From Flavobacteriales bacterium (GTDB lineage: Bacteria > Bacteroidota > Bacteroidia > UBA10329): a stretch of DNA of 64,000 nucleotides. Location of the stretch: assembly GCA_016124845.1 (NCBI GenBank), contig WGMW01000033.1, forward strand, positions 1 through 64,000. The letters run 5' to 3'. Made by a program: the position numbers and the translations under genes. Of this stretch, positions 9,339-16,846 are shown piece by piece. Within the stretch, counting starts at the first letter, position 1, and every line of letters begins with the position of its first letter. The notes below the pieces were generated by a model that worked only from the letters and a program-made list of their open reading frames with translations, was not told the origin of the DNA and made no database searches.

Positions 9339-9346
9339 TACATTCG
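9339..9346 (+). promoter_or_regulatory. Candidate -7 element for ispE
   Basis: TACATTCG is one mismatch from the Bacteroidota -7 consensus TAnnTTTG. It ends only 4 bp before the GTG start of ispE, which would make the transcript leaderless or nearly so. No convincing -33 TTTG was found at the usual spacing. Confidence 0.4.
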
Positions 9347-9350
9347 CCCC

Positions 9351-10169
9351 GTGATCGGTTACCCCAACGCGAAGATCAACCTTGGGTTGAATGTGGTTCG
9401 GAAACGCTCTGATGGTTTTCACGACATCGAAAGCGTTTTCTATCCAATTCCTTGGTACGATATTCTGGAAATTGTTCCGGAATCGAAAGGAAGTGGAAGA
9501 GTGACCTTCACCTCTTCCGGAATTGATATTCCATCCGATGGCAAGCCGAATCTGTGCGAACGGGTTTACCAACTGATGCATGACGAATTCGACCTGTTTT
9601 CGGTGAAAATGCATTTGCACAAGATCGTGCCGATAGGTGCCGGATTGGGCGGTGGAAGTGCCGATGCGGCCTTTGCGGCTGCGATGCTGAATGATATGTT
9701 CGATCTGGGACTTTCCGAAGAAAGACTGGAAGCCATCGTTTCGCAGGTCGGGAGTGATTGCCCTTTTTTCATCCGAAACAAACCTGCGTACGTGACGGGC
9801 AGGGGAGAAGTGCTCGAACCGTTCGATCTTGACCTTTCGGGATATTGGATCATACTGGTGAATCCCAATATTCACATCGGAACAAAGGAAGCATACGCGG
9901 GAATCACGCCTTCCGAGCCAGAATTCTCATTGAAAGAACTGCTTTCGAAAGATGTTTCGGAATGGAAGAATGGTGTGAAGAATGATTTCGAAGCTTCTAT
10001 TTTTCCCAATCATCCGGCAATTGAAAAACTGAAAGAACAGCTTTATGCTTTGGGGGCCGATTACGCTTCCATGACCGGAAGTGGTTCCACCGTCTTCGGA
10101 CTTTTTGAAAAGCAACCGAGCGATGTGAAGTTCTCGTACGGTTATTCGGTAAAAATCGCACAGTTGTGA
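9351..10169 (+). CDS. ispE: 4-(cytidine 5'-diphospho)-2-C-methyl-D-erythritol kinase
   Basis: IspE phosphorylates CDP-methylerythritol in the MEP isoprenoid pathway. It is a GHMP kinase: the N-terminus has PNAKINLGLNVVRKRSDGFHDIE, the ATP-binding glycine loop PIGAGLGGGSADAA lies around residues 94-107, and the third motif SMTGSGSTVFGLF is near the C-terminus. The start is GTG at 9351, the first codon that includes the conserved N-terminal strand. At 272 residues it is normal size. A second MEP gene, ispH, is 3 kb away on the other strand, but the two are not in one operon. Confidence 0.94.
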   Translation: MIGYPNAKINLGLNVVRKRSDGFHDIESVFYPIPWYDILEIVPESKGSGRVTFTSSGIDIPSDGKPNLCERVYQLMHDEFDLFSVKMHLHKIVPIGAGLGGGSADAAFAAAMLNDMFDLGLSEERLEAIVSQVGSDCPFFIRNKPAYVTGRGEVLEPFDLDLSGYWIILVNPNIHIGTKEAYAGITPSEPEFSLKELLSKDVSEWKNGVKNDFEASIFPNHPAIEKLKEQLYALGADYASMTGSGSTVFGLFEKQPSDVKFSYGYSVKIAQL

Positions 10170-10237
10170 GGAATTGGGCAATAAGTCCAAACCCTGACCG
10201 TTACCGCAGCCGTGAATTATCCGTTTATTTGCCTTTG

Positions 10238-11323
10238 ATGCGAGCCATACTTTCTCTCTGTCTCATTATCTCATTGTCTCTTCCGTCTTTCGCCCAGTTG
10301 GGCGGAAGTGCCACGTACAGTTTTCTGAACATGACCGCTTCTGCCCGTAATGCGGCCATGGGCGGTAAGCAGATCGCCATCAAGGACGGAGACCTTGACA
10401 TGCTGTACATGAACCCGTCCATTCTGGACAGCTCCATGAACAACTATCTCGCTACGGATTTTACCAATTACTACGCGGGCATCAACTACGGTTATCTCGG
10501 TTACGCACGCACCTTCGATAAGATCGGCAATATGGCCTTTGGCGTGATGTACGCCAACTATGGCGATTTCACGCGGGCAGATGTGAACGGAACGGTGCAA
10601 GGGAGTTTCTCGGCCAATGAGACGATGATGCACGCCACCTACGCGCGCGGTTTCGGTAAGTTCTTCTCAGCTGGGGCGCACGTCAAATTGATCTATTCGC
10701 AATTGGCGGATTACAACAGTTTCGGCATGGCGGCCGATCTGGCGGCCACGTTCCATCACCCGAAAAACTGGACGGTGAGTTTGGTGGCGCGCAACCTGGG
10801 TTCGCAGATCAAACCTTACGTTTCAGGTCAGTACGAGCCACTTCCGCTCAGTCTCGATCTGGGTATCAGCCACAAACTGAAATACATTCCGCTACGACTT
10901 TCCATGACCGTTGTCGATTTACAGAAACCAGACCTTTCGTACCATGACCCGACCAATTCGCCACCAGCGGTGGATCCCTTGACAGGGGAGGCCATCGTGC
11001 AGAAAAAGAACGTGGGTGATGCCATTATGCGGCATTTCATTTTTAGTACGGAATTGACCATTGCAAGAAGGATCTTCCTGCGTGCAGGCTACAATTACGG
11101 AAGGCGACAGGAGTTCAAAGTTTCCAGCAAACCGGGAACGGTCGGTTTCTCGTGGGGGATCGGCATTAAGGTCAATCGGTTTACCATTTCGTACAGCCGC
11201 GCCACCTACCATTTGGCGGGAGGAACCAACCAGATCTCCATTTCCACCAATTTGGGCAAGCACATTCCGATGCCGAAAAGGGTGAAGAAGGACAAACCGA
11301 AAAAGGAGAAAAGTGAAGGGTAG
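10238..11323 (+). CDS. porQ: Type IX secretion system protein PorQ
   Basis: The start is set at ATG 10238, which opens a clean signal peptide (MRAILSLCLIISLSLPSFAQ); the longer frame from 10166 runs back into ispE. The mature protein begins LGGSATYSFLNMTASARNAAMGG, the hallmark PorQ N-terminus. It has alternating beta strands of an outer-membrane barrel throughout and a lysine-rich tail. PorQ is part of the T9SS attachment complex with PorU, PorV and PorZ and is needed for handling of C-terminal-domain cargo. This fits the six T9SS cargo genes in the window. cmk overlaps its end by 11 bp. Confidence 0.88.
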   Translation: MRAILSLCLIISLSLPSFAQLGGSATYSFLNMTASARNAAMGGKQIAIKDGDLDMLYMNPSILDSSMNNYLATDFTNYYAGINYGYLGYARTFDKIGNMAFGVMYANYGDFTRADVNGTVQGSFSANETMMHATYARGFGKFFSAGAHVKLIYSQLADYNSFGMAADLAATFHHPKNWTVSLVARNLGSQIKPYVSGQYEPLPLSLDLGISHKLKYIPLRLSMTVVDLQKPDLSYHDPTNSPPAVDPLTGEAIVQKKNVGDAIMRHFIFSTELTIARRIFLRAGYNYGRRQEFKVSSKPGTVGFSWGIGIKVNRFTISYSRATYHLAGGTNQISISTNLGKHIPMPKRVKKDKPKKEKSEG

Positions 11324-12005
11324 AATAACCATCGCGATAGATGGTTACTCGTCATGCGGCAAGAGCACCCTTGCCAAGCAACTCGCATCCAAGCTCAATT
11401 ACACCTATGTAGATAGTGGTGCCATGTACCGCGCCATTACACTTTTCGCCATTGAAAACGGGTTGGCAAGCAAGGAGCATGTTGAAGTACAAGGTTTGAT
11501 CGCGCAACTTGATAATATTGAAGTTGATCTGCAGTACAATCCCGAAACACAGGCGGTCACTACCTTCCTGAACGGGAAGAACGTGGAAGAGGAGATACGC
11601 ACCATGCGTGTTTCGGAAGTGGTGAGCCACGTGAGCGTGATTAAGGAAGTGCGCGCCAAGCTGCGTTCCATGCAGCAGGAATTGGGCAAGCGCGGAGGAG
11701 TGGTAATGGATGGCCGCGATATTGGGACAGCCGTATTCCCGCATGCTGAATTGAAGATCTTTATGACGGCTTCGCCCGAAGTTCGCGCCCAGCGCAGATT
11801 CGATGAACTGAAAGCCAAAGGCAAAGACGTCTCATTGGAAGAGGTGCGTCATAACCTCGTTTCACGCGATCAGGAAGACACTTCCCGCAAGGAAAACCCG
11901 CTTATTCAAGCAGAAGATGCCGTGGTACTTGATAATTCTGTTCTAACGCCAGACCAGCAATTGGAAATGGCTTTGGGGTGGGTGAATCAGAAGGTGGTTG
12001 GTTGA
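11313..12005 (+). CDS. cmk: (d)CMP kinase
   Basis: Cytidylate kinase, 230 residues. The P-loop GYSSCGKST is at residues 11-19. YVDSGAMYRAIT, MDGRDIGTAVFPHAELKIF and the C-terminal REENPL-like segment (SRKENPLIQAEDAVVLD) identify it. The start is GTG at 11313, inside the last codons of porQ, so the two genes are translationally linked. A convincing terminator lies about 310 bp downstream at 12315-12340. Confidence 0.95.
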   Translation: MKGRITIAIDGYSSCGKSTLAKQLASKLNYTYVDSGAMYRAITLFAIENGLASKEHVEVQGLIAQLDNIEVDLQYNPETQAVTTFLNGKNVEEEIRTMRVSEVVSHVSVIKEVRAKLRSMQQELGKRGGVVMDGRDIGTAVFPHAELKIFMTASPEVRAQRRFDELKAKGKDVSLEEVRHNLVSRDQEDTSRKENPLIQAEDAVVLDNSVLTPDQQLEMALGWVNQKVVG

Positions 12006-12051
12006 AAAAACTAAACTGAAAACCAATGATTTAATATATAGTGTCGTGAAT

Positions 12052-12380
12052 AACCTTACTCACAGGCATCTTTATCAGTAACTTTATTGGGACGTTTTAC
12101 AGCATCTCTTACACTTTTAAAAACTTCAATTAGTTCTTTGGTAAATCGATGTGTAGAACTACTTTAGCCATCGGATGAAATGAAGAAAGGGATGCGGTAA
12201 CATCCCTTTCCAACCAGTCGAGAACCTCTCTAAGTATTGCTTATGAGGCAACCTTCAAAAGGTAAGGCTCTATTTCATCCTCTCTGGTTTTTGCCCTGGG
12301 AGGCACTATCAACAAAAGGCACTCACTAGAGTGCTTTTTTGTTTCTGATGTAAATGTACCGTGAACATTTAGCGAAAAAA
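12052..12380 (-). pseudogene. Possible degraded open frame or structured RNA region downstream of cmk
   Basis: No intact gene lies between cmk and the ispH-tail copy. On the minus strand a protein-like frame reads ECLLLIVPPRAKTREDEIEP, meets one in-frame TAA near 12242, continues as REVLDWLERDVTASLSSF, and shifts frame near 12160 into TKELIEVFKSVRDAVKRP before stopping near 12055. Base composition here is more AT-rich than in neighbouring genes. The same stretch has a perfect 9-bp hairpin (AAAGGGATG, 6-base loop, 12186-12209) and ends at a plus-strand terminator. It may be a dead gene brought in with the toxin module, or an RNA. I do not recognise a family. Confidence 0.3.
12315..12340 (+). 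terminator. Intrinsic terminator (plus strand)
   Basis: GCACTC-acta-GAGTGC (12319-12334) is followed by six T residues, and the stem is extended by flanking A/T pairs. It may end a long 3' UTR of cmk or a separate RNA starting within 12006-12310. Confidence 0.65.
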
Positions 12381-12470
12381 AATGAAAGTGGTATTGACTT
12401 TGTGAAACTTTTGGTGCAATATATGAGCCCTCCGTAACTTATGTTCAGGCACCGTATTTGTATTCAATAC

Positions 12471-12560
12471 CTACACGATTTCCAACTCCCCAATCACAAC
12501 CTCAATCTCACGACTTTCATTGAAGTAAGAAAGCACCTTCTGTAGCGCGCGGTCAATCAT
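12471..12560 (-). pseudogene. Diverged second copy of the ispH 3' end
   Basis: Read on the minus strand from 12560, 29 codons and a TAG match the last 28 codons of the intact ispH gene (13168-13254). Shared residues include D-R, L-Q-K-V-L-S, E-I and E-L, 16 of 28 in all. Both copies end in TAG. The fragment begins in the overlap with the yoeB stop. It cannot be expressed as IspH. It marks the far boundary of the toxin-antitoxin module, so the module is bracketed by two ispH tails. Confidence 0.8.
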
Positions 12561-12810
12561 AATGAAACCGACATTTCACAATCCAGATTTCATCATCCAC
12601 CACACGGTAAATGATGCGGTGTTCACCGTCAATCCTCCGAGACCAATAACCACGGTATTTGTGTTTGAGCGGTTCAGGTTTACCGATGCCATCGTAAGGT
12701 GATCTGGAAATATCTTTGATAAGCGCGTTAATGCGTTTGAGCATCTTCTTATCCGTCTGTTGCCAGTACAGATAATCCTCCCAAGACTCATCCACGAAAC
12801 AGAGTTTCAT
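12553..12810 (-). CDS. yoeB: YoeB-family mRNA interferase toxin
   Basis: Toxin of a type II toxin-antitoxin pair. At 85 residues it is the length of E. coli YoeB, and the catalytic residues are at the same numbers: E46 (GKPEPLK), R65 (GEHRIIY) and H83 with Y84 at the C-terminus (CRFHYD). YoeB cuts mRNA at the ribosomal A site when freed from YefM. The start overlaps the antitoxin stop by 4 bp (ATGA), so the pair is co-translated. All residues needed for activity are present, so it should be functional. Confidence 0.95.
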   Translation of the reverse strand: MKLCFVDESWEDYLYWQQTDKKMLKRINALIKDISRSPYDGIGKPEPLKHKYRGYWSRRIDGEHRIIYRVVDDEIWIVKCRFHYD

Positions 12811-13061
12811 TCTTCTATCAGGTCTTTGGAGAAGCCTTCACCCTTTTGGAATTTGCTGATGGCGCTATCGAGCCGTTCTTCGTTTTTCTTAGAAGAAAGT
12901 TCGTGCTGTGTGGCCTGCAACGAATTGTATTCTTCCAATGAGATCACAACCACACCCGCATCTTTTCCGCGATTGATGATCAGCGTCTCAAAATCCTTCG
13001 TCACCTTGTTTAGGTAATTCTTAATGTCCTTTCGGAAGTCGGAAATGTTCGTGGTCAACAT
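12807..13061 (-). CDS. yefM: YefM/Phd-family antitoxin
   Basis: The ATG at 13061 (MLTTNISDFRKDIKNYL) is the right start. Upstream codons in the same frame run into the operator. The N-terminal Phd/YefM fold binds DNA and dimerises: INRGKDAGVVVISLEEYNSL is diagnostic. The charged C-terminal tail (residues 52-84) wraps and blocks YoeB. Length is 84 residues. The gene is first in the two-gene operon and should repress it through the palindrome at 13072-13095. Confidence 0.93.
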   Translation of the reverse strand: MLTTNISDFRKDIKNYLNKVTKDFETLIINRGKDAGVVVISLEEYNSLQATQHELSSKKNEERLDSAISKFQKGEGFSKDLIEE

Positions 13062-13071
13062 GAGTACGTGA

Positions 13072-13095
13072 TTTTGTACAAAAATACGTACAAAT
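13072..13095 (-). promoter_or_regulatory. Likely YefM operator
   Basis: TTTTGTAC (13072-13079) and GTACAAAT (13088-13095) form a dyad with 8 bp between the arms. It lies 10 bp upstream of the yefM ATG. The known YefM-YoeB operators have TGTACA cores, which both arms contain in whole or nearly whole. Confidence 0.65.
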
Positions 13096-13097
13096 CT

Positions 13098-13130
13098 AAA
13101 GTCGTCAACTTTCAAAAAGTTGACGACTTT
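13098..13130 (-). terminator. Perfect 15-bp hairpin between ispH and yefM
   Basis: AAAGTCGTCAACTTT (13098-13112), loop CAA, and AAAGTTGACGACTTT (13116-13130) pair perfectly. The hairpin lies 37 bp after the ispH stop and just before the yefM operator. It can insulate the toxin-antitoxin operon from ispH transcription. The T-run after the stem is short. Confidence 0.6.
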
Positions 13131-13167
13131 GCGTTCTTCGCGAAATCTCTGCGTCTTTGCGGTTAAG

Positions 13168-14397
13168 CTAAACCGTCTTCAATTCATCCATCACCTTCCC
13201 AATTTCCTTACTGTCCATAAAGAAGGAAAGCACCTTCTGAAGTACGCGGTCAACAACCGCATCGGGGCAACTTGCACCGCTGGTCAGAGCAATTTTCAGC
13301 GGTCGGTTGGTTTTGGGTAGGAAGTTTTCGGTGTGTTCTATTGTTCCTTCGTGGAAATTGAAATGCTCCACGCTGAAGTCTTCCTTAATATCGTTTTCTG
13401 AACTGATATAATAGGTTGGGAATTTCTCTTCAAGCAGTTCAACCAAATGCGATGTGTTGGAACTGTTGTAACCGCCCACAACGATGGCCAGGTCGGCATC
13501 GGTTTCCATCAGTCCAAGCGTGGATGACTGGTTGTCGTTGGTGGCGTAGCAGAGCGTGTCACGCGTGTCTGCGAAATGCTCCTTGTATTCCACTTCACCG
13601 AATTTCTCCACCATCACATTTTTAAGGTGGTCTGCAATGGCCTGTGTTTCGGTGGCCAACATGGTCGTTTGGTTCACCACACCAATGCGGTCGAAATCGG
13701 TTTTCGGGTCAAAATCTGCGGAAGCACGTTCACGGAAAAGGCTTTCGAACTCATCCAAACCTCGTTTCCCAAGAATGATCTCGCCAAGGGTCTGCGCCTC
13801 GTTCATATCCTTAATAACCAACGAAGGCGCATTCTGATAACTGTGTGAGAAGGTAGCGCGGGTTTCCTCGTGCTTCTGCTTTCCGTGAATGATCACGGTG
13901 AAATCATCCTCGCCCAGTTTGGCCGAACGTTTCCAAACTTTCTCCACAAACGGACAGGTCGTATTGTACAGTTCGGGCTGGATGTTTTTCTCTTTCAGTA
14001 GATTTTCAATTTCCACCGTGGTGCCAAAAGCGGGCGTAATGACAATATCATCGGAAGAAATCTCATCCCAGGGAATGAGTTGATTCCCATAAGTATCCAT
14101 AATGAACTGGATGCCGTGACCTTGCAGGTCGTCATTCACCGCAGGGTTGTGGATCATTTGACTTAGAAGAAAGATACGTTTGCCTGGGTTTTCGCTCAGC
14201 GCGCGATAGGAGATCTCAATGGCATTTTCCACACCATAACAGAAACCGAAATGCCGCGCGATGTAGAATTGCACAGGGCCGAAATCCAAAACGGTAGGAG
14301 TGAAGTCCTGCTTGCGCGGGTCCTTGTTCTTGCGCATTTCCTTCAGTGGCCCAATTATGGGACTTCGGTAAAACTCAGGTATGTCGAATTTTTTCAT
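13168..14397 (-). CDS. ispH: 4-hydroxy-3-methylbut-2-enyl diphosphate reductase
   Basis: IspH makes IPP and DMAPP in the last MEP step using a [4Fe-4S] cluster. The three cluster cysteines are C53 (FGFCYGVENA), C148 (NTTCPFVEKVWK) and C377 (SGASCPDAVVD). At 409 residues it is the longer form seen in Bacteroidota, with an N-terminal extension before the first cysteine. The last 28 codons have a diverged duplicate beyond the neighbouring toxin-antitoxin module. It is transcribed alone, followed by a strong hairpin. Confidence 0.96.
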   Translation of the reverse strand: MKKFDIPEFYRSPIIGPLKEMRKNKDPRKQDFTPTVLDFGPVQFYIARHFGFCYGVENAIEISYRALSENPGKRIFLLSQMIHNPAVNDDLQGHGIQFIMDTYGNQLIPWDEISSDDIVITPAFGTTVEIENLLKEKNIQPELYNTTCPFVEKVWKRSAKLGEDDFTVIIHGKQKHEETRATFSHSYQNAPSLVIKDMNEAQTLGEIILGKRGLDEFESLFRERASADFDPKTDFDRIGVVNQTTMLATETQAIADHLKNVMVEKFGEVEYKEHFADTRDTLCYATNDNQSSTLGLMETDADLAIVVGGYNSSNTSHLVELLEEKFPTYYISSENDIKEDFSVEHFNFHEGTIEHTENFLPKTNRPLKIALTSGASCPDAVVDRVLQKVLSFFMDSKEIGKVMDELKTV

Positions 14398-14483
14398 CTG
14401 CGGCAGCGAAGTTACTCATTGCCTGTAGCAATGGTGAATAATGAGAAAAGGATGAAATGAAAAACGAACGTGAACATCTTTTA

Positions 14484-14560
14484 GCCACAGATACACGGAT
14501 TTTCACAGATTGCTCAGATCGGTTGATTATGAAATCTGTGTTCAACTGAGAATCTGTTGC
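14484..14560. repeat. CACAGA-type dispersed repeat upstream of rpsA
   Basis: GCCACAGATACACGGATTTT and GAAATCTGTG form a partly self-complementary block of the type also seen at 5113-5215. It fills the space between the divergent ispH and rpsA genes, upstream of the rpsA promoter. Confidence 0.45.
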
Positions 14561-14591
14561 TTTTACATGCGGTCACATTTTCCTTTTTCGT

Positions 14592-14629
14592 TTTGCCGTT
14601 TTATCCTTGAAAAGGAAACACTATCTTTG
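14592..14629 (+). promoter_or_regulatory. rpsA promoter (Bacteroidota type)
   Basis: TATCTTTG at 14622-14629 matches the -7 consensus TAnnTTTG. A TTTG at 14592-14595 could be the -33 element, though the 26-bp spacing is longer than usual. It gives a leader of about 90 nt before the rpsA ATG. Confidence 0.55.
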
Positions 14630-14726
14630 CGCGCCCAAAACTGGGAGGCTCTCCCCGAACAAGAGCTTTAGAAAAACAATCTCTCGGCATTATCGGGAAC
14701 GCTGAGATACAAATCTTGCCCATCTA

Positions 14727-16769
14727 ATGGCAGAATCAAAAAAAGAGGCAACTGAAGAGAAAAAAGTTGCTGTAGAAGGCGAAGTAGCTGAAAAGCCAAA
14801 AGCCAAGAAAACCACCAAAAAAGCAGCCGATAAGTCTGAGAAGCCAGCTGCGAAAAAAGCAACCAAGAAGTCCGAAGACGAAGCAGCAGCCGTAGAAGCT
14901 CCTGCTACTGAAGAAGCTGCGCCAGCAGTTGAGGCCAAAGAAGAAGTTGCTGAGGTAAAAGCAGAAAAGAAAGCAGAACCACGCAAACCAATGGAGCGTC
15001 CAGCCGATTTCGATTGGAGTGCCATCGGCAAAAAAGATGTGGTTTACGCTGAGAAGGAAAGAAAGGCGTTGGAGGAGATGTACGACTCAACCATCACTTC
15101 TTTCAACTCGCATGATGTTGTTGACGGAAAGATCATCGATAAGACGAAGAAGGACTTCATCGTTACCATCGGTGGTAAATCAGAAGGAGCGGTTCCAGTG
15201 AGCGAAACACGCTACAATCCTGAATTTGAAGTTGGCGACACCATTGAGGTGTATATTGAAAAAGTAGAAGATAAAGAAGGCCAGTTGGTGCTTTCTCACA
15301 AGAAGGCGCGCGCGCTTCGTTCTTGGGAGCGTGTTAACGAAGCTCTTGAGAAAGATGAGGTTATCCGCGGTCTTATCAAGTGCAGAACAAAAGGTGGTCT
15401 TATTGCCGATGTATTCGGAATTGAGGCGTTCCTTCCTGGTTCTCAGATCGATGTGAAGCCTATCCGCGACTACGATATCTACGTTGGTAAAACAATGGAG
15501 TTCAAGGTCGTTAAGATCAATAACGAGTACAAGAACGTGGTCGTTTCGCACAAGGCGCTTATCCAAGAAGAGCTTGAGTCTCAGAAGAAAGAGATCATCG
15601 GTAAATTGGAGAAAGGACAGATCCTTGAAGGAACCGTTAAGAACATCACTTCTTATGGTGTATTCGTGGATCTTGGAGGTGTTGACGGACTTATCCACAT
15701 CACAGATCTTTCTTGGGGACGTATCAACCATCCAGAAGAGATCGTTGAGTTGGATCAGAAGATCAACGTGGTTATCCTTGACTTCGATGATGACAAGAAG
15801 CGAATTGCACTTGGTCTGAAGCAATTGAGCCAACATCCTTGGGATGCAATGACACAAGAGGTGAACGTTGGAGACAAGGTGAAAGGAAAAGTGGTTGTAG
15901 TTGCCGATTACGGTGCGTTCGTTGAGGTCGCTCCAGGAGTTGAAGGACTGCTTCACGTTTCTGAAATGAGCTGGTCACAGCACTTGAGAAGCGCTTCTGA
16001 CTTCTTGAAAGTTGGAGACGAGGTAGAATGTGTAGTGCTTACCTTGGATAAGGAGGACAGAAAGATGTCGTTGGGTATGAAGCAGTTGATGCCAGACCCA
16101 TGGGCAGACATCATGACCAAATATCCAGTTGGATCGCAGCATACAGCCAAGGTTCGCAGCTTCACCAACTTCGGAATCTTCGTTGAGCTGGAAGAAGGAG
16201 TTGATGGACTTGTTCACATCTCAGACCTTTCTTGGAACAAGAAGATCAAGCATCCATCGGAGTTCACCAGCATTGATGCCGACCTTGAAGTAAAAGTGTT
16301 GGAGATCGATGCCGAGAACAGAAGACTGAGCTTGGGTCACAAACAACTGGAAGAGAATCCTTGGGACGTATTCGAAACGGTATTCACCATCGATAGCGTA
16401 CATCAGGGAACTGTTACCGGTTCGAACGACAAAGGCGCAACTGTTGCACTTCCTTACGGAGTGGAAGGTTTCTGCCCTAAGCGTCACATGAAGAAAGAAG
16501 ATGGTTCCGATCTGAAAAATGACGAGACCGCAGATTTCAAAGTGATCGAGTTCAACAAGGACAGTAGAAGAATTCTTGTCTCTCACGCAAAAGTTCATTC
16601 TGATGAAGCTTATGCTGCTCAGGCGGATGAGAAAGAGAAGACAAAATCTTCAACCAGCCGTGGCGTGAAGAAAGTTCAGCAAAGTCAAGAAAAGACCACA
16701 CTTGGTGATCTTGATGCACTTGCGGATCTGAAATCTCAGATGGAAGAATCTGAGAAGAAAAAGAAGTAA
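14727..16769 (+). CDS. rpsA: 30S ribosomal protein S1
   Basis: Ribosomal protein S1 of 680 residues with a series of S1 RNA-binding domains from about residue 110 onward. The repeats are marked by GVFVDLGGVDGLIHITDLSW, GAFVEVAPGVEGLLHVSEMS and GIFVELEEGVDGLVHISDLS. The first 90 residues are an Ala/Lys/Glu-rich low-complexity extension typical of Bacteroidota S1. Codon use is strongly biased, as expected for high expression. The 5' leader contains a small hairpin (TCTCGGC 14682-14688 with GCTGAGA 14701-14707) that could serve feedback control, which is inference only. Confidence 0.96.
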   Translation: MAESKKEATEEKKVAVEGEVAEKPKAKKTTKKAADKSEKPAAKKATKKSEDEAAAVEAPATEEAAPAVEAKEEVAEVKAEKKAEPRKPMERPADFDWSAIGKKDVVYAEKERKALEEMYDSTITSFNSHDVVDGKIIDKTKKDFIVTIGGKSEGAVPVSETRYNPEFEVGDTIEVYIEKVEDKEGQLVLSHKKARALRSWERVNEALEKDEVIRGLIKCRTKGGLIADVFGIEAFLPGSQIDVKPIRDYDIYVGKTMEFKVVKINNEYKNVVVSHKALIQEELESQKKEIIGKLEKGQILEGTVKNITSYGVFVDLGGVDGLIHITDLSWGRINHPEEIVELDQKINVVILDFDDDKKRIALGLKQLSQHPWDAMTQEVNVGDKVKGKVVVVADYGAFVEVAPGVEGLLHVSEMSWSQHLRSASDFLKVGDEVECVVLTLDKEDRKMSLGMKQLMPDPWADIMTKYPVGSQHTAKVRSFTNFGIFVELEEGVDGLVHISDLSWNKKIKHPSEFTSIDADLEVKVLEIDAENRRLSLGHKQLEENPWDVFETVFTIDSVHQGTVTGSNDKGATVALPYGVEGFCPKRHMKKEDGSDLKNDETADFKVIEFNKDSRRILVSHAKVHSDEAYAAQADEKEKTKSSTSRGVKKVQQSQEKTTLGDLDALADLKSQMEESEKKKK

Positions 16770-16785
16770 TTCTGAAAAATTGAGA

Positions 16786-16814
16786 AAGCCCCCGAATTTC
16801 GGGGGCTTTTTTTT
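16786..16814 (+). terminator. rpsA terminator
   Basis: AAGCCCCCGAA/TTCGGGGGCTT forms a strong GC stem followed by a run of eight T residues, 16 bp after the rpsA stop. Confidence 0.92.
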
Positions 16815-16828
16815 ACCCATTAGGCAAC

Positions 16829-16836
16829 TATCTTTG
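16829..16836 (+). promoter_or_regulatory. pyrR -7 element
   Basis: TATCTTTG fits TAnnTTTG exactly. It ends 10 bp before the pyrR ATG, giving a very short 5' leader. The poly-T of the rpsA terminator occupies the -33 zone. Confidence 0.6.
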
Positions 16837-16846
16837 CCACCGTTAA

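Noticed and set aside
12006-12340. tmRNA, RNase P RNA or SRP RNA
   Set aside because: No CCA end, no tag-peptide frame, no conserved P4-like or GGAAG-type SRP core. Only simple hairpins and a terminator were seen.
12553-13061. Toxin-antitoxin module as part of an insertion sequence
   Set aside because: No transposase, terminal inverted repeats or direct repeats other than the ispH tails were found.
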